A DNA stretch of 64,000 bases from assembly GCA_026398275.1 (NCBI GenBank), contig JAPLTF010000026.1, positions 48,721-112,720 of the forward strand, written 5' to 3'. The position numbers and the translations under genes are program-made. Below, in pieces: positions 26,720 through 34,236 of the stretch. How positions within the stretch are numbered: position 1 is the first letter of the stretch; each line of letters opens with the position of its first letter. This DNA comes from Verrucomicrobiota bacterium. GTDB lineage: Bacteria > Verrucomicrobiota > Verrucomicrobiia > Chthoniobacterales > Terrimicrobiaceae. Under the pieces are notes generated by a model. It saw nothing but the letters and a program-made list of their open reading frames with translations. It was not told where the DNA came from and made no database searches.

Positions 26720-26746
26720 TGGGTGTGATTAAATATTGGTGCGGTT
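26720..26746 (+). repeat. 27-bp repeat, copy 2 (diverged, inverted)
   Basis: Reads GGGTGTGATTAAAT on the plus strand and matches the complement of copy 1 at about 21 of 27 positions, with further similarity (CGGCGCGC) running on for about 20 bases. Confidence 0.5.
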
Positions 26747-26798
26747 CTTCGGCGCGCGAAAGGCAGGGTCAGACCTCCGGGCTGACCGTTTCCCACGC

Positions 26799-26824
26799 GG
26801 CGGGCCGGGGACGTCCCGCCCTAC
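26799..26824 (-). repeat. GTAG-type REP-like hairpin
   Basis: On the minus strand: GTAG, then GGCGGG paired with CCCGCC around a 10-base loop. It lies in the gap before the ABC transporter gene, between two copies of the 27-bp repeat. Confidence 0.5.
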
Positions 26825-26838
26825 CACGCATTGCGTCC

Positions 26839-26865
26839 AACCTCACCCACTGTTGATCACGCCCC
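26839..26865 (-). repeat. 27-bp repeat, copy 3
   Basis: AACCTCACCCAC-TG-TTGATCACGCCCC in plus-strand text; differs from copy 1 at two adjacent bases. Confidence 0.6.
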
Positions 26866-26929
26866 TTGCTCGCGTTGCCCGCACACACGGATTGCATTGG
26901 TCGGGCGGGATGGGTAGGTTGGGCGGTTA

Positions 26930-29900
26930 GTGGAAACCATGCCGACACCAGTGGGGCCGGGACGTGTGCAGCGGCGCATTGAAGGCGCTCTGCGCGCAGT
27001 CTCGATTGCCCGCTCCGCCACCCGGCACTTTTTCCGCAGGCTGCGGAGGAAACCGCGCACGGTCACCGAGGGGCCGAACCTGCTGCCCACGCTGATCAAG
27101 GTCCTGGCCACATTTGCCAAGGCCGACGGCGAGCTGCTCGAGGAGGAAATTGACTCCGGCCTCGGCTTCCTGCGCTACGATTACCCGGATGCCGTCTACT
27201 CCGAGCTGCGCAAGCTCTTCCGCGACGCGCTGCACGAGAAGCAGGACCTGAACGAGATGGCGCAGAAGCTCGCTGGCCAGCTCAGCGACGAGCGGAAGAT
27301 CCTGCTCGGCGTCCAGCTCTACGACCTGATCGCCAAGGCGGGCCTCAAGCAGGACCAGGTGATCGCCTACTACTCGTTCATGTCCCAGCTCGGGATGGCG
27401 GCCCAGGCGATCGACATCGTTTACCAGCTGAATTCCGACGACCAGTCCGACGTGGCGATCTACCAGGCCGGGGCGTCGCCGCTCGAGATGGTGAGCTTCG
27501 GGCATCCCGACCATGCCGATGTTGCCCTGGTCGATTTCGCGCCCGAGGAAAAGCTCAACGCCTACCGCTACGGCGACCTGGTCATCTTAAAAAACCTGAG
27601 CGGGAGGAACCTTGTGGTGCAGGGGCGGGCGCTCAAGCCCGGGGACTTCGCGCGGCTCTACAGCGGCCAGCGCGTGCTCCTGGACGACCAGGTGCTCGCG
27701 TATTCGGACATCTTCTTCTATTTCAACGCGAAAAAAAATGTCACCGTCCCCGAGCTGTTTGTGACGGTGAGCGGGTCGGACGAGGTGCGGCTGGAAAAGA
27801 ACCGCTCCCGGGATGCCTGCCTCCAGGTGACGTTCGGCCTCCGGGTCAAGGTCCGGGCCCTGAAAAATGTCGATGCCGTCCTCCGCGGGGTCCGCCTCAA
27901 CCAGGGGGTCGAGGTGCTGGCCACGCTCGAGGACAAGATCGTTTTTCATGACGACAGCGAGCTCGACCTCGGGGATTTGAGGCGTCGGGCGAGGTCGTAT
28001 GGCGGGCGCTTCCAGCTCAAGACCTCGAAGAACGAATACCTCGTCTCCAACAACCCGGGCCTCCTCGAGGAGGATGACATCCTCCTGGCCCCCGGTGCCG
28101 GAGGGGATGTGCTGCTGAAAATTTCCTGCGACTACGACCGGCGGGAAGGCCGCCTGGAGGTGCTGCAGTCCGACCGTCCGATCCTCGTGCGCGGGGTGCC
28201 CGTGCGGAACTCGGCGCCGCTGTCCGACGGGGATACGATCCGTGTGGACATCGGCCAGATCCTCCGCTGCAACTTCACCGAGCGGCTCATCGAGGAGGAG
28301 CGCAACGTCATCCGCTCACTCGAGGTGCGCGATCTCGTGTGCCGGTTTTCCGGCGGGAACATCGCCGTCGACGGGATCGCCTTCTCCGTCCAGCGGGGCG
28401 AGATGGTCTGCGTGATGGGGGCCAGCGGATGCGGGAAGAGCACGCTTCTGCGGGCGCTCTCCGGCCAGTTCCCCCCGCACCAGGGCGACGTCCTCTTCAA
28501 CAACCGATCGCTCTACGCCAACTACGACGCCCTGCGGAAATATGTCACGTATGTCCCCCAATACGACGCGTTCGACGAGCACCTCACGATCGAGGAAAAC
28601 CTGAACTTCGCGGCGGCGATCCGCGCCCCCCACCTCACCCGCAGGGAACGCCTCCGCCGGATCGACGGCAAGCTGGCCGAGCTCGGGCTCAACGAGCGCA
28701 GGAATTTCGTGGTCGGCAGCACGCACAAAAAAACCCTGAGCGGCGGCGAGCGCAAGCGCCTGAACATCGGGCTCGACATGGTCAGCTCGGCGGATGTCTT
28801 TCTGTTCGACGAGCCGACGAGCGGGCTTTCCTCCAAGGATTCCGAGCATGTGATCGAGATCATCCGCGGGATGTCGCACAACAAGATCGTGCTGGTGACG
28901 ATCCACCAGCCGACATCGAAGATTTTTCAGATGTTCCACAAGGCGGTCCTGCTGGACCGCGGCGGAAAGCTTGTGTTCTTCGGGACCCCGCAGGAGATGC
29001 TGAAGTATTTTGCGGAGGCCGAGCACCAGCAGCATTTCGGGACCGCGCTCGGAGGATGCGAGGCCTGCGGCACCACGCGCCCGGAATTTATTTTTGACGT
29101 GCTGGAAACCCCGCTGCGCGACCTCGGCGGCGACATCATCTTCGAGGAGAACAACCGCGGGCAGCTCATCCCGGCGCGAAGGTTTTCGCCGGACTACTGG
29201 CGCGACAAATACGAGGCCTACCGCCTGATGAAGGACGTTCAGACGCCCTCCACGCCTCGCGAGGCCGCCCCGCCGCCGCAGGCGCCCGCCCGCCGCCGCG
29301 AGCCGATCCGCCTGCGGGAGGAGTGGCACCAGTTTGTCGTCCTGCTCAAGCGGGCGTTCATCAGCAAGCTGCGGAACCCCGCGAACCTGCTCACGACAAT
29401 CCTCGAGGCTCCCCTGCTGGCGCTGCTCACCGGGATGGTCCTCCGGTATTCGGAGAGCGACGTCTATGATTTCGCGTCGGCGTTCCACATCCCGACCTAC
29501 CTTTTCCTGTCCCTTGTGGTGGCGATGTTCCTCGGCCTCACGAACAGCGTGGACGACATCATCCGGGACCGGCCGGTCCTCATGCGGGAGCGCAACCTCG
29601 ACGTGCGGCTGATCTACTACGTCCTCGCCAAGGCGCTCACGCTCGCGGCGTTTGCCGTGATCCAGTGCGCGCTCTTCGCATGGATCGGCAACTGGCTGCT
29701 CGCGCTCCGGGGCGGCTTCTGGATTGTGTTCATCGCGATGTTCCTGACCACCGGGAGCGGCGTGGCGATCGGACTGGTCATCTCGTCGCTGGTGGCCGAA
29801 AGCAAAACCGGAATCCTGATCATTCCGGCGGTCCTGATCCCGCAGATCATCCTCAGCGGCGCACTCATCAAATACGAGGAGATGAACCGGAACCTCGACT

Positions 29901-30526
29901 TCGTCTACACGATCCAGCAGTGGGTCCACCAGCACCCGGACAGCGCGATGCCGGCCAGAAGCGACCTCCAGGTGCCGCTCATCTGCGAGTTCATGCCGAC
30001 CCGCTGGTCGTATGAGGCGCTGGTGTATGCGCAGGCGAAGCTGAACCCGCTCACCCGCCGGCAGGAGGCCATCCAGAACCAGATCAACCGCCTGGTGACA
30101 GACAAGAATCCCACGCCGGCGCAGGAGGACCGGCTCGAGGATCTCAAGGACACGCTCGCCGTTCTCTCGGGGCTTGAGGCCGGCGATGCGAAGACCCTGG
30201 ATTCCCAGTTCGGCAAGATCGACGCAATCATCGCGGGAGCCCCGTTCAAGCGGGCGGCCTTCAAGGGGTCCGGGAGCGGGACCACGGCCGAACAGCTTTA
30301 TGTGAACCAGAAGGTGACCGACCTCATCTCCAAGGCCGAGATGGAGCAGAGCGACTACCGCGAAAACCGCCACTTGAACGTCTTCTTCGGCCCGGTGAAG
30401 GAATACCTCGGGCTCCGGGCCGGAATCCTCTGGTTCAATTCCCTCGCCCTCATTGGATCCACGCTCGGGCTCTTCTTTGTGCTCTATCTGATCTTGCGGG
30501 GCCAGATCCGGCGCCGACTGGCATGA
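26930..30526 (+). CDS. ABC transporter fusion: TerB-like, FHA-like, ABCG-type ATPase and ABC2 permease
   Basis: 1198 residues from a GTG (an ATG nine bases later is equally possible). Residues ~40-155 are a helical TerB-like domain (LIKVLATFAKADGELLEEE). Residues ~180-460 are beta-rich, ending in an FHA-like stretch (VRNSAPLSDGDTIRVD). The ATPase has Walker A GASGCGKST near 497, signature LSGGERKR near 602 and Walker B VFLFDEPTSG near 622, the ABCG/White arrangement. From ~800 to the end is an ABC2 permease with about six membrane segments and a ~150-residue extramembrane insert before the last one. Nucleotide-binding and membrane parts are in one chain, so a homodimer would make a full transporter. 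Substrate unknown. It overlaps uvrB by an ATGA. Confidence 0.88.
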   Translation: METMPTPVGPGRVQRRIEGALRAVSIARSATRHFFRRLRRKPRTVTEGPNLLPTLIKVLATFAKADGELLEEEIDSGLGFLRYDYPDAVYSELRKLFRDALHEKQDLNEMAQKLAGQLSDERKILLGVQLYDLIAKAGLKQDQVIAYYSFMSQLGMAAQAIDIVYQLNSDDQSDVAIYQAGASPLEMVSFGHPDHADVALVDFAPEEKLNAYRYGDLVILKNLSGRNLVVQGRALKPGDFARLYSGQRVLLDDQVLAYSDIFFYFNAKKNVTVPELFVTVSGSDEVRLEKNRSRDACLQVTFGLRVKVRALKNVDAVLRGVRLNQGVEVLATLEDKIVFHDDSELDLGDLRRRARSYGGRFQLKTSKNEYLVSNNPGLLEEDDILLAPGAGGDVLLKISCDYDRREGRLEVLQSDRPILVRGVPVRNSAPLSDGDTIRVDIGQILRCNFTERLIEEERNVIRSLEVRDLVCRFSGGNIAVDGIAFSVQRGEMVCVMGASGCGKSTLLRALSGQFPPHQGDVLFNNRSLYANYDALRKYVTYVPQYDAFDEHLTIEENLNFAAAIRAPHLTRRERLRRIDGKLAELGLNERRNFVVGSTHKKTLSGGERKRLNIGLDMVSSADVFLFDEPTSGLSSKDSEHVIEIIRGMSHNKIVLVTIHQPTSKIFQMFHKAVLLDRGGKLVFFGTPQEMLKYFAEAEHQQHFGTALGGCEACGTTRPEFIFDVLETPLRDLGGDIIFEENNRGQLIPARRFSPDYWRDKYEAYRLMKDVQTPSTPREAAPPPQAPARRREPIRLREEWHQFVVLLKRAFISKLRNPANLLTTILEAPLLALLTGMVLRYSESDVYDFASAFHIPTYLFLSLVVAMFLGLTNSVDDIIRDRPVLMRERNLDVRLIYYVLAKALTLAAFAVIQCALFAWIGNWLLALRGGFWIVFIAMFLTTGSGVAIGLVISSLVAESKTGILIIPAVLIPQIILSGALIKYEEMNRNLDFVYTIQQWVHQHPDSAMPARSDLQVPLICEFMPTRWSYEALVYAQAKLNPLTRRQEAIQNQINRLVTDKNPTPAQEDRLEDLKDTLAVLSGLEAGDAKTLDSQFGKIDAIIAGAPFKRAAFKGSGSGTTAEQLYVNQKVTDLISKAEMEQSDYRENRHLNVFFGPVKEYLGLRAGILWFNSLALIGSTLGLFFVLYLILRGQIRRRLA

Positions 30527-32694
30527 GCGACACGACGGGGTTCGAGCTGGCGTCCCACTACAAGCCGGAGGGGGACCAGGGCCGCGCGATCGAAGGCCTG
30601 ACGCGGTCGCTGCTTGCGGACAACCGCCACCAGACGCTGCTGGGGGTCACGGGCTCGGGCAAGACGTTCACCGTGGCCAATGTCATCCGGGACGTGAACC
30701 GGCCGACCTTGATCATGTCGCACAACAAGACGCTGGCGGCCCAGCTCTACAGCGAGTTCAAGCAGTTCTTCCCGCGCAATGCGGTGGAGTATTTTGTCAG
30801 CTACTTCGACTACTACCAGCCGGAGGCGTATCTTCCGCGCTCGGACACGTTCATCGAAAAGGACTCCTCGATCAACGAGGAGATCGAGCGCCTCCGCCTC
30901 TCTGCGGTCAGCTCGCTCCTCACCCGCCGCGACACGATCGTGGTGGCCAGCGTCTCCTGCATCTACGGCCTCGCGTCGCCGGAGGACTTTTTGCAGATGC
31001 TCGTCACGATCCGGCCCGGGCAGCAGATGACGCGCGAGGCGCTGCTGTCGAAGCTGGTGGAGATGCTCTACGAGCGGAACGACATCGCGTTCACCCGGGG
31101 GAAATTCCGGGTGCGGGGGGATGTCGTCGAGGTCCATCCCGCGCAGAGCGAGGACGAGGCGGTGCGCGTCGAGTTTTTCGGCGACGAGATCGAGCGGATC
31201 AGCCAGTTCGATCCCCTCACCGGCCACGTCTCCTCCACGCTCACGACATTCACACTTTTTCCCGCAAAGCAGTTCGTCACGCCGCACGACAAGCTGAACC
31301 GCGCGATGGGGGACATCCGCCGGGAAATGGAGGCGCGGGTGATCGAGTTCGAGCGCGACAGCAAATACATCGAGGCCCAGCGGATCAAGATGCGGACCGA
31401 GTTCGACCTCGAGATGATGCAGGAGATGGGATATTGCAGCGGCATCGAGAACTACTCCCGGCACCTCACCGGACGTCCGCCCGGATCCCGTCCCTACACC
31501 CTGATGGACTTTTTGCCGAAGGACACCCTGCTGGTGATCGATGAATCGCACGCCACGGTCCCGCAGATCGGCGGGATGTTCGCCGGCGACCGCTCGCGCA
31601 AATCGGTTCTCGTCAACTACGGGTTCCGCCTGCCGAGCGCGCTCGACAACCGCCCGCTCAACTTCGAGGAGTTCATGCAGATGACCAGGCAGATCATCTA
31701 CGTGAGCGCGACGCCGGGGCCATTTGAAATCCGGAACAGCGTCGCCGGAAATTCGGGATGGATCGCCAATCCGGAGAAGGTGCTGGGAGCCACCCGGCCG
31801 CCGCCGTTTCAAGGAAAGCGGCCGGCAGACATTGACGCCCCGGAGCCGCCGCTGGACGTCCACACGCCGGGCATGCCGCTCGTGGCCGAGCAGATCATCC
31901 GCCCCACCGGCCTGCTCGATCCGAAGATCACCATCCGCCCGCTGAATGGTCAGATCGACGGCACGATCGAGCTCTGCCGGGCGCGGATCGAAAAGGGCGA
32001 GCGGGTGCTCGTGACGACGCTGACCAAGCGGACGGCCGAGGACCTGGCGGACTACCTCCGCGAAATCGGACTCAAGGTCCGCTACCTGCACAGCGATATC
32101 GACACGATCGAGCGCGTGGAAATCCTGCGCTCGCTCCGCGCGGGCGAATGCGATGTCCTGGTCGGGATCAACCTCCTGCGCGAGGGCCTCGACCTTCCCG
32201 AGGTCTCGCTGGTCTGCATCCTGGATGCCGACAAGGAGGGCTACCTCCGCAGCCAGACGAGCCTCATCCAGACCGCAGGGCGCGCCGCGCGGCACATCAA
32301 CGGCGAGGTGGTCCTCTTTGCGGACACGGTCACCGGAAGCATGCAGGCCCTGCTGGATGTCTGCGACTACCGGCGCAGCCGCCAGGAGGCCTACAACAAA
32401 AAGCACAACATCACGCCGAAAAGCGTCAAGCGCGCGGTCCAGGAAAGCCTCCACGTGATCATCAAAGGCCGCGAGGTCGAGCAGAGCATCGTCCATGAGG
32501 ATGCGGCGAGCTTCGACGCCCACGAGCTCATCCGCGAGCTCGAGCGCGACATGGCGACCGCCGCCGCAAATCTCGAATACGAACGCGCCGCCCTCCTGCG
32601 CGACCAGATCACCGAGCTGAAAAACGGCACCGGAAAGGCCGAGCCCCGCAGCAGGGGCTCGTATCCGAAACCCTCCCGCCGGAAGCGCGGGTAG
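30523..32694 (+). CDS. uvrB: excinuclease ABC subunit B
   Basis: 723 residues. UvrB verifies DNA damage handed over by UvrA and recruits UvrC for incision. Walker A GVTGSGKT is at 41-48; the beta-hairpin region YFDYYQPEAYLPRSDTFIEKD, the motif VIDESHATVPQIGGM, and the helicase motifs TLTKRTAEDLADYL and QTAGRAARH are all conserved. The C-terminal UvrC/UvrA-contact coil (LERDMATAAANLEYERAALL) is present. Between YVSATPGPFE and VAEQIIRPTGLLDP about 45 residues are inserted (~403-452), where E. coli UvrB has about ten. That accounts for the length over the usual ~670. It is translationally coupled to the ABC gene upstream. Confidence 0.96.
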   Translation: MSDTTGFELASHYKPEGDQGRAIEGLTRSLLADNRHQTLLGVTGSGKTFTVANVIRDVNRPTLIMSHNKTLAAQLYSEFKQFFPRNAVEYFVSYFDYYQPEAYLPRSDTFIEKDSSINEEIERLRLSAVSSLLTRRDTIVVASVSCIYGLASPEDFLQMLVTIRPGQQMTREALLSKLVEMLYERNDIAFTRGKFRVRGDVVEVHPAQSEDEAVRVEFFGDEIERISQFDPLTGHVSSTLTTFTLFPAKQFVTPHDKLNRAMGDIRREMEARVIEFERDSKYIEAQRIKMRTEFDLEMMQEMGYCSGIENYSRHLTGRPPGSRPYTLMDFLPKDTLLVIDESHATVPQIGGMFAGDRSRKSVLVNYGFRLPSALDNRPLNFEEFMQMTRQIIYVSATPGPFEIRNSVAGNSGWIANPEKVLGATRPPPFQGKRPADIDAPEPPLDVHTPGMPLVAEQIIRPTGLLDPKITIRPLNGQIDGTIELCRARIEKGERVLVTTLTKRTAEDLADYLREIGLKVRYLHSDIDTIERVEILRSLRAGECDVLVGINLLREGLDLPEVSLVCILDADKEGYLRSQTSLIQTAGRAARHINGEVVLFADTVTGSMQALLDVCDYRRSRQEAYNKKHNITPKSVKRAVQESLHVIIKGREVEQSIVHEDAASFDAHELIRELERDMATAAANLEYERAALLRDQITELKNGTGKAEPRSRGSYPKPSRRKRG

Positions 32695-32699
32695 GGCGA

Positions 32700-32791
32700 A
32701 AATCTCACGGTCGCGTTGTAGGCGTGCTCTCTGAAGCGCCCATCCCCGCTTGCCTGCCGGGCGATCCGGGGTCACAGACCCCGGCTACAGC
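32700..32791. repeat. ~91-bp REPIN-like repeat, copy A
   Basis: Starts with AATCTCACGGTCGCGTTGTAG and ends CCGGGGTCACAGACCCCGG followed by CTACAG. Nearly identical to 48247-48336. It contains a GTAG-led hairpin and, inverted, a second one (CCGGGGTC-ACA-GACCCCGG), bounded by TGTAG and CTACA. Lies between the convergent uvrB and VOC genes. Confidence 0.85.
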
Positions 32792-32805
32792 TTCATCAAC
32801 CCGAG

Positions 32806-33330
32806 TTACTTTCCGACGTATTCCCCGAAGATGAGTGTGTATCCGTCGGGGTCGGAGAGGGAGAATTCCTTCATGTTTGACGAGGAGGTTTTCAATTCGG
32901 AGGTGAGCTTCACCCCGGTGGCTTTGACCTGCTTGTAATATTCCTCGATGCGGACCATGCGGATGTAGAACGATGGCTTGTATCCCTTGGCTGCGTTCTT
33001 GTCGAAGACGAACCCGATTTGCACGCCGTCGCGCCCGACGGCAACATAGTTTCCGCTCTGGAGAATCATCTCGAACCCGAGCTTGCTGGCATAGAACTCG
33101 ACCGCCTGCTTCAGGCTGGCGACCGACAGCGTCGGGATCAGGTCCACCAGCTCGGGCTTGGCCTCGAGGCGGATCAGGCCGTCCGGGCCGGGCACCACGT
33201 TCGTCTGGGTTTTGGCCTTCGGCTTCACGAAGAGATCCACAGCGGAGTTCGTCGCGGAATTTGTCTGGGCGCGGGAATCTTGAACAGCCAGAACCGCTGC
33301 CGTTGCGGCAATCACAAGGAGGATTCTCAT
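32806..33330 (-). CDS. exported VOC-superfamily (glyoxalase-like) protein
   Basis: 174 residues with an N-terminal signal peptide (MRILLVIAATAAVLAVQDSRAQ, cleavage expected after about residue 21). One vicinal-oxygen-chelate domain follows: LIPTLSVASLKQAVEFYASK, LGFEMILQSGNYVAVGRDG and the ending FSLSDPDGYTLIFGEYVG with the usual Glu in the last strand. VOC proteins include lyases, dioxygenases and antibiotic-binding proteins; an exported member with a single module cannot be assigned further. It is convergent with uvrB. Confidence 0.8.
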   Translation of the reverse strand: MRILLVIAATAAVLAVQDSRAQTNSATNSAVDLFVKPKAKTQTNVVPGPDGLIRLEAKPELVDLIPTLSVASLKQAVEFYASKLGFEMILQSGNYVAVGRDGVQIGFVFDKNAAKGYKPSFYIRMVRIEEYYKQVKATGVKLTSELKTSSSNMKEFSLSDPDGYTLIFGEYVGK

Positions 33331-33377
33331 GGCACCATTTTACAACGACGCCATCACGGACGCCAACAAATACATGG

Positions 33378-33473
33378 CTGTAGCGCGGTCGCGCTGGTTT
33401 TCCATGTTCCGCTACAGGAAAAGCCGCTTTCGGGATCATTCCGCCCCGTCAGGGGCCTGCCTGTCTACAGTAA
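33378..33473. repeat. GTAG-type hairpin elements, two adjacent
   Basis: CTGTAGCG (33378) pairs with CGCTACAG (33410-33417). Inside is GCGC-GGTC-GCGC. A second unit on the minus strand begins at CTAC near 33467 and contains GCCCC-GTCA-GGGGC (about 33442-33455). No gene is seen in this 196-base gap. Confidence 0.5.
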
Positions 33474-33477
33474 TAGA

Positions 33478-33509
33478 AAAGGGGCATGACGTTTCCGCCA
33501 TGCCCCTTT
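33478..33509 (-). terminator. intrinsic terminator after the 33527 gene
   Basis: AAAGGGGCATG pairs perfectly with CATGCCCCTTT around a 10-base loop. On the minus strand it is followed by TTTTCTATT, 17 bases beyond the stop codon of the gene at 33527. Confidence 0.8.
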
Positions 33510-33526
33510 GAATCTTTTCCGTCCGG

Positions 33527-34180
33527 CTATTCGCCGGGTTTATCGTCCATCGGGGGCTTTCCACCTGGAGGCGGCGGAGGTCCCTGGGGTGGCTTCAATT
33601 GGTCGAGGATCGGGCCGAGGGAGGGATCTGCTTTCAGGAGAGCGGCCTTCATGGCCTTGTGAAACTGCTCCATGGCTGCGTGGCGCTCCTCGGGGGTCTT
33701 GGCTTCCTTCTTGAGGTTCTCAGCCGCCTGGACCGCGGGATCGTCTTTGGCTTTTTCGCGGGCTGCCATCAGCTTCTGGCGGTCCGCTTCGCTGAGGTTG
33801 GCGAGTCCCGGCGGCTCGCCCGGCCTTCCATCCTTCACCCTGTCCTTCATGCGTTCCTTGATGATTTCCGCGAGGCCGGGGTCCGCCTTCACCAACGCGT
33901 CCCGCATGGCTTTGCGGAATTCATCGTTTGCGGTATCGGCCTTCTTTTTCAGCTCCTGGATGGCCGGGTCCTGCATCGCCTTGTCGCGGGCGGCCTCAAA
34001 GCGCGCGCGGATTTCCGGCGGCAGGTTGTCCATCATTTTGTCGCGAAAGCGTTCCTTCATCTGCTCACCCGGAGGGCCGGGAGGAGGAGAAGCCGGGCGT
34101 GGCCCAACGGATTGCGGTTGCTCCGCGCAGAGCGTGGCGGCGCAGGAGGCGAGGACGGGAATAAGGATTCGCAGTTTCAT
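33527..34180 (-). CDS. exported helical protein with internal duplication
   Basis: 217 residues from MKLRILIPVLASCAATLCAE, a signal peptide; whether the Cys is lipidated is unclear. The mature part is rich in Lys, Ala, Asp and Pro with two similar blocks of about 65 residues: FEAARDKAMQDPAIQELKK ... RKAMRDALVKADPGLAEI and LMAAREKAKDDPAVQAAEN ... HKAMKAALLKADPSLGPI. The ends are Pro-rich (PPGPP and PPPPPGGKPP). The amphipathic repeats suggest a helical, possibly Spy/CpxP-like chaperone or packing protein, but no family is recognised. A strong terminator follows. Confidence 0.72.
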   Translation of the reverse strand: MKLRILIPVLASCAATLCAEQPQSVGPRPASPPPGPPGEQMKERFRDKMMDNLPPEIRARFEAARDKAMQDPAIQELKKKADTANDEFRKAMRDALVKADPGLAEIIKERMKDRVKDGRPGEPPGLANLSEADRQKLMAAREKAKDDPAVQAAENLKKEAKTPEERHAAMEQFHKAMKAALLKADPSLGPILDQLKPPQGPPPPPGGKPPMDDKPGE

Positions 34181-34236
34181 GTGATTATTGGATTGCAGGG
34201 ATGAAACCCGCCGGACGCCGGAAAGTTGCAGAAAAA

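Noticed and set aside
28316..30373. Long open frame of 685 codons on the minus strand
   Set aside because: It is entirely antisense to the ABC transporter gene, whose motifs are unmistakable. GC-rich codon usage leaves the complementary frame open. Its translation is rich in Arg/His/Glu with no domain.
30484..32775. Open frame of 763 codons antisense to uvrB
   Set aside because: Same cause as above: the sense frame encodes a complete UvrB, and the antisense product has no recognisable motif.
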